Source of the DNA: Planctomycetota bacterium
Lineage (GTDB): Bacteria; Planctomycetota; PUPC01; JACPCR01
NCBI GenBank assembly: GCA_016179685.1
Contig: JACPCR010000104.1
Location: forward strand, 1 to 64,000
Reading direction: 5' to 3'
Length of the DNA: 64,000 bases
Both the position numbers and the translations under genes were made by a program. The notes below the pieces were generated by a model. That model was not told where the DNA came from, made no database searches, and saw only the letters and a program-made list of their open reading frames with translations. Shown in pieces: positions 63,379 through 64,000 of the stretch; the first letter of the stretch is position 1, and every line of letters begins with the position of its first letter.

Positions 63379-64000
63379 GGCTAAGGGCCGACCGGGTTCG
63401 AACGGTTTCCGATCTCCTGCATCCGATGGCGAGCGCGGCCACCACGCCCAGGCCGAGGAGCGAGAGCCAAAGGCCGAGGCGGAAAGACTGCGGCTCATAA
63501 ACGAACTGGACCGTCGAGTCTCCGGGCCCGGAGAGGACCGCCCGAAAGAGAAACTGGCCGGGATAGATTCGGGCGGCCTTCCCGTCCACAAAGGCGCGCC
63601 AGCCGGGGTAATGGAGGTCCGAGAGCAGGACCCAGGCGGGTCCGCCCCGCACCTCGATCTCCACCTGGTGGGGTGCGTGGCGCTGACGGGCAAGCCGCGG
63701 CGTCCCGGGGGCCAGCTCGGGCTGCGTCTCTGCCGCCAGAAGTCGCAAAGTAGAATCGCCCGGCCCGGCCTCCCGGAGGCTCTGAAGCACCTCCTCCGGG
63801 GTCAAGAACGGCCGGACCGAGGAATAGAGCCGGACGCGTGGAGCGTGGCCAATCCATTCATAGAGCCGCCAGGGCGAATCCGGCGGAAGAGGAATGGGCC
63901 GGAGCGCCTCGCCGCCTCCTCCCCGCTCGGCCATCTGCCGGGCGAGCAGCCGGGCGAGCAGGTCCAGGGACTCCGGGACGACCAGATAGCGGCAGTTCGA
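63356..64000 (-). CDS. YfhO-like membrane protein, C-terminal 214 residues (5' part outside window)
   Basis: The frame is open to base 64000. The visible part has the soluble beta domain (WVLLSDLHYPGWRAFVDGKAARIY, VQFVYEPQSFRLGLWLSLLG) equivalent to the end of the adjacent 810-residue protein, then the terminal helix. It is therefore a tandem paralogue. The final ten residues read through repeat sequence. Confidence 0.78.
   Translation of the reverse strand, partial: SNCRYLVVPESLDLLARLLARQMAERGGGGEALRPIPLPPDSPWRLYEWIGHAPRVRLYSSVRPFLTPEEVLQSLREAGPGDSTLRLLAAETQPELAPGTPRLARQRHAPHQVEIEVRGGPAWVLLSDLHYPGWRAFVDGKAARIYPGQFLFRAVLSGPGDSTVQFVYEPQSFRLGLWLSLLGLGVVAALAIGCRRSETVRTRSALSPQPSTME

Overview
This is a GC-rich chromosomal window from a Gram-negative-type bacterium. 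A two-partner-secretion exoprotein and a type II secretion/type IV pilus-like machine imply an outer membrane. The mix of LamG-tailed kinase, MFS/spermidine-synthase/TPR fusion, Gfo/Idh/MocA oxidoreductase, DUF4838, heparinase II/III, GH63-like glucosidase and YfhO genes resembles Planctomycetota, Lentisphaerota, Hydrogenedentota, Sumerlaeota and similar lineages. The phylum cannot be fixed from this window. No rRNA, tRNA, CRISPR array or transposase gene was seen.

Layout. 1-12810 (-): N-terminal 4,270 residues of a giant filamentous-haemagglutinin-like adhesin that runs off the left edge. 13498-16887 (-): MFS/spermidine-synthase-like/TPR fusion. 18108-23770 (+): glucosidase, DNA polymerase III delta' (holB), four-helix-bundle protein and SDR oxidoreductase, separated by repeat-filled spacers. 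23975-38057 (-): one block of ten secretion/pilus genes, in transcription order pilB-like, pilT, gspE-like, gspF, two gspG-like, gspH-like, pilV-like, pilW-like, gspK/pilX-like. 39022-41692 (+): flippase-like membrane protein and a broken heparinase gene. 41755-44467 (-): thiI, proS. 44689-46681 (+): FmdB-type zinc ribbon, aroF (DAHP synthase) and a truncated dehydrogenase. 46832-52515 (-): RNase H, Ser/Thr kinase, MaoC hydratase, C45 acyltransferase. 52846-55585 (+): a sugar-catabolic operon whose first and last genes are damaged. 55709-64000 (-): nucleotidyltransferase-fold protein, PrsW-like protease, fmt, hflX and two YfhO-like membrane proteins, the last cut by the window edge.

The least explained content is in the spacers. 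Short hairpins that begin with GTAG (or GGAG/GTGG) occur singly and as inverted pairs of constant length. These are the hallmarks of REP/REPIN elements. Four REPINs are exactly 76 bp. Another four, exactly 63 bp, are amplified as an array at the 5' end of a minor prepilin gene. Separate families are a TGACACC heptamer repeat, an AACTTAAAA-type hairpin repeat, an AACCACGGAG repeat and very long perfect hairpins at gene ends, several of which include the stop codon. No mobilising enzyme (RAYT) is in the window.

A second theme is gene damage. Four carbohydrate or redox genes (heparinase, zinc dehydrogenase, sugar isomerase, DUF4838) have lost internal or terminal segments while the neighbouring housekeeping genes look intact.
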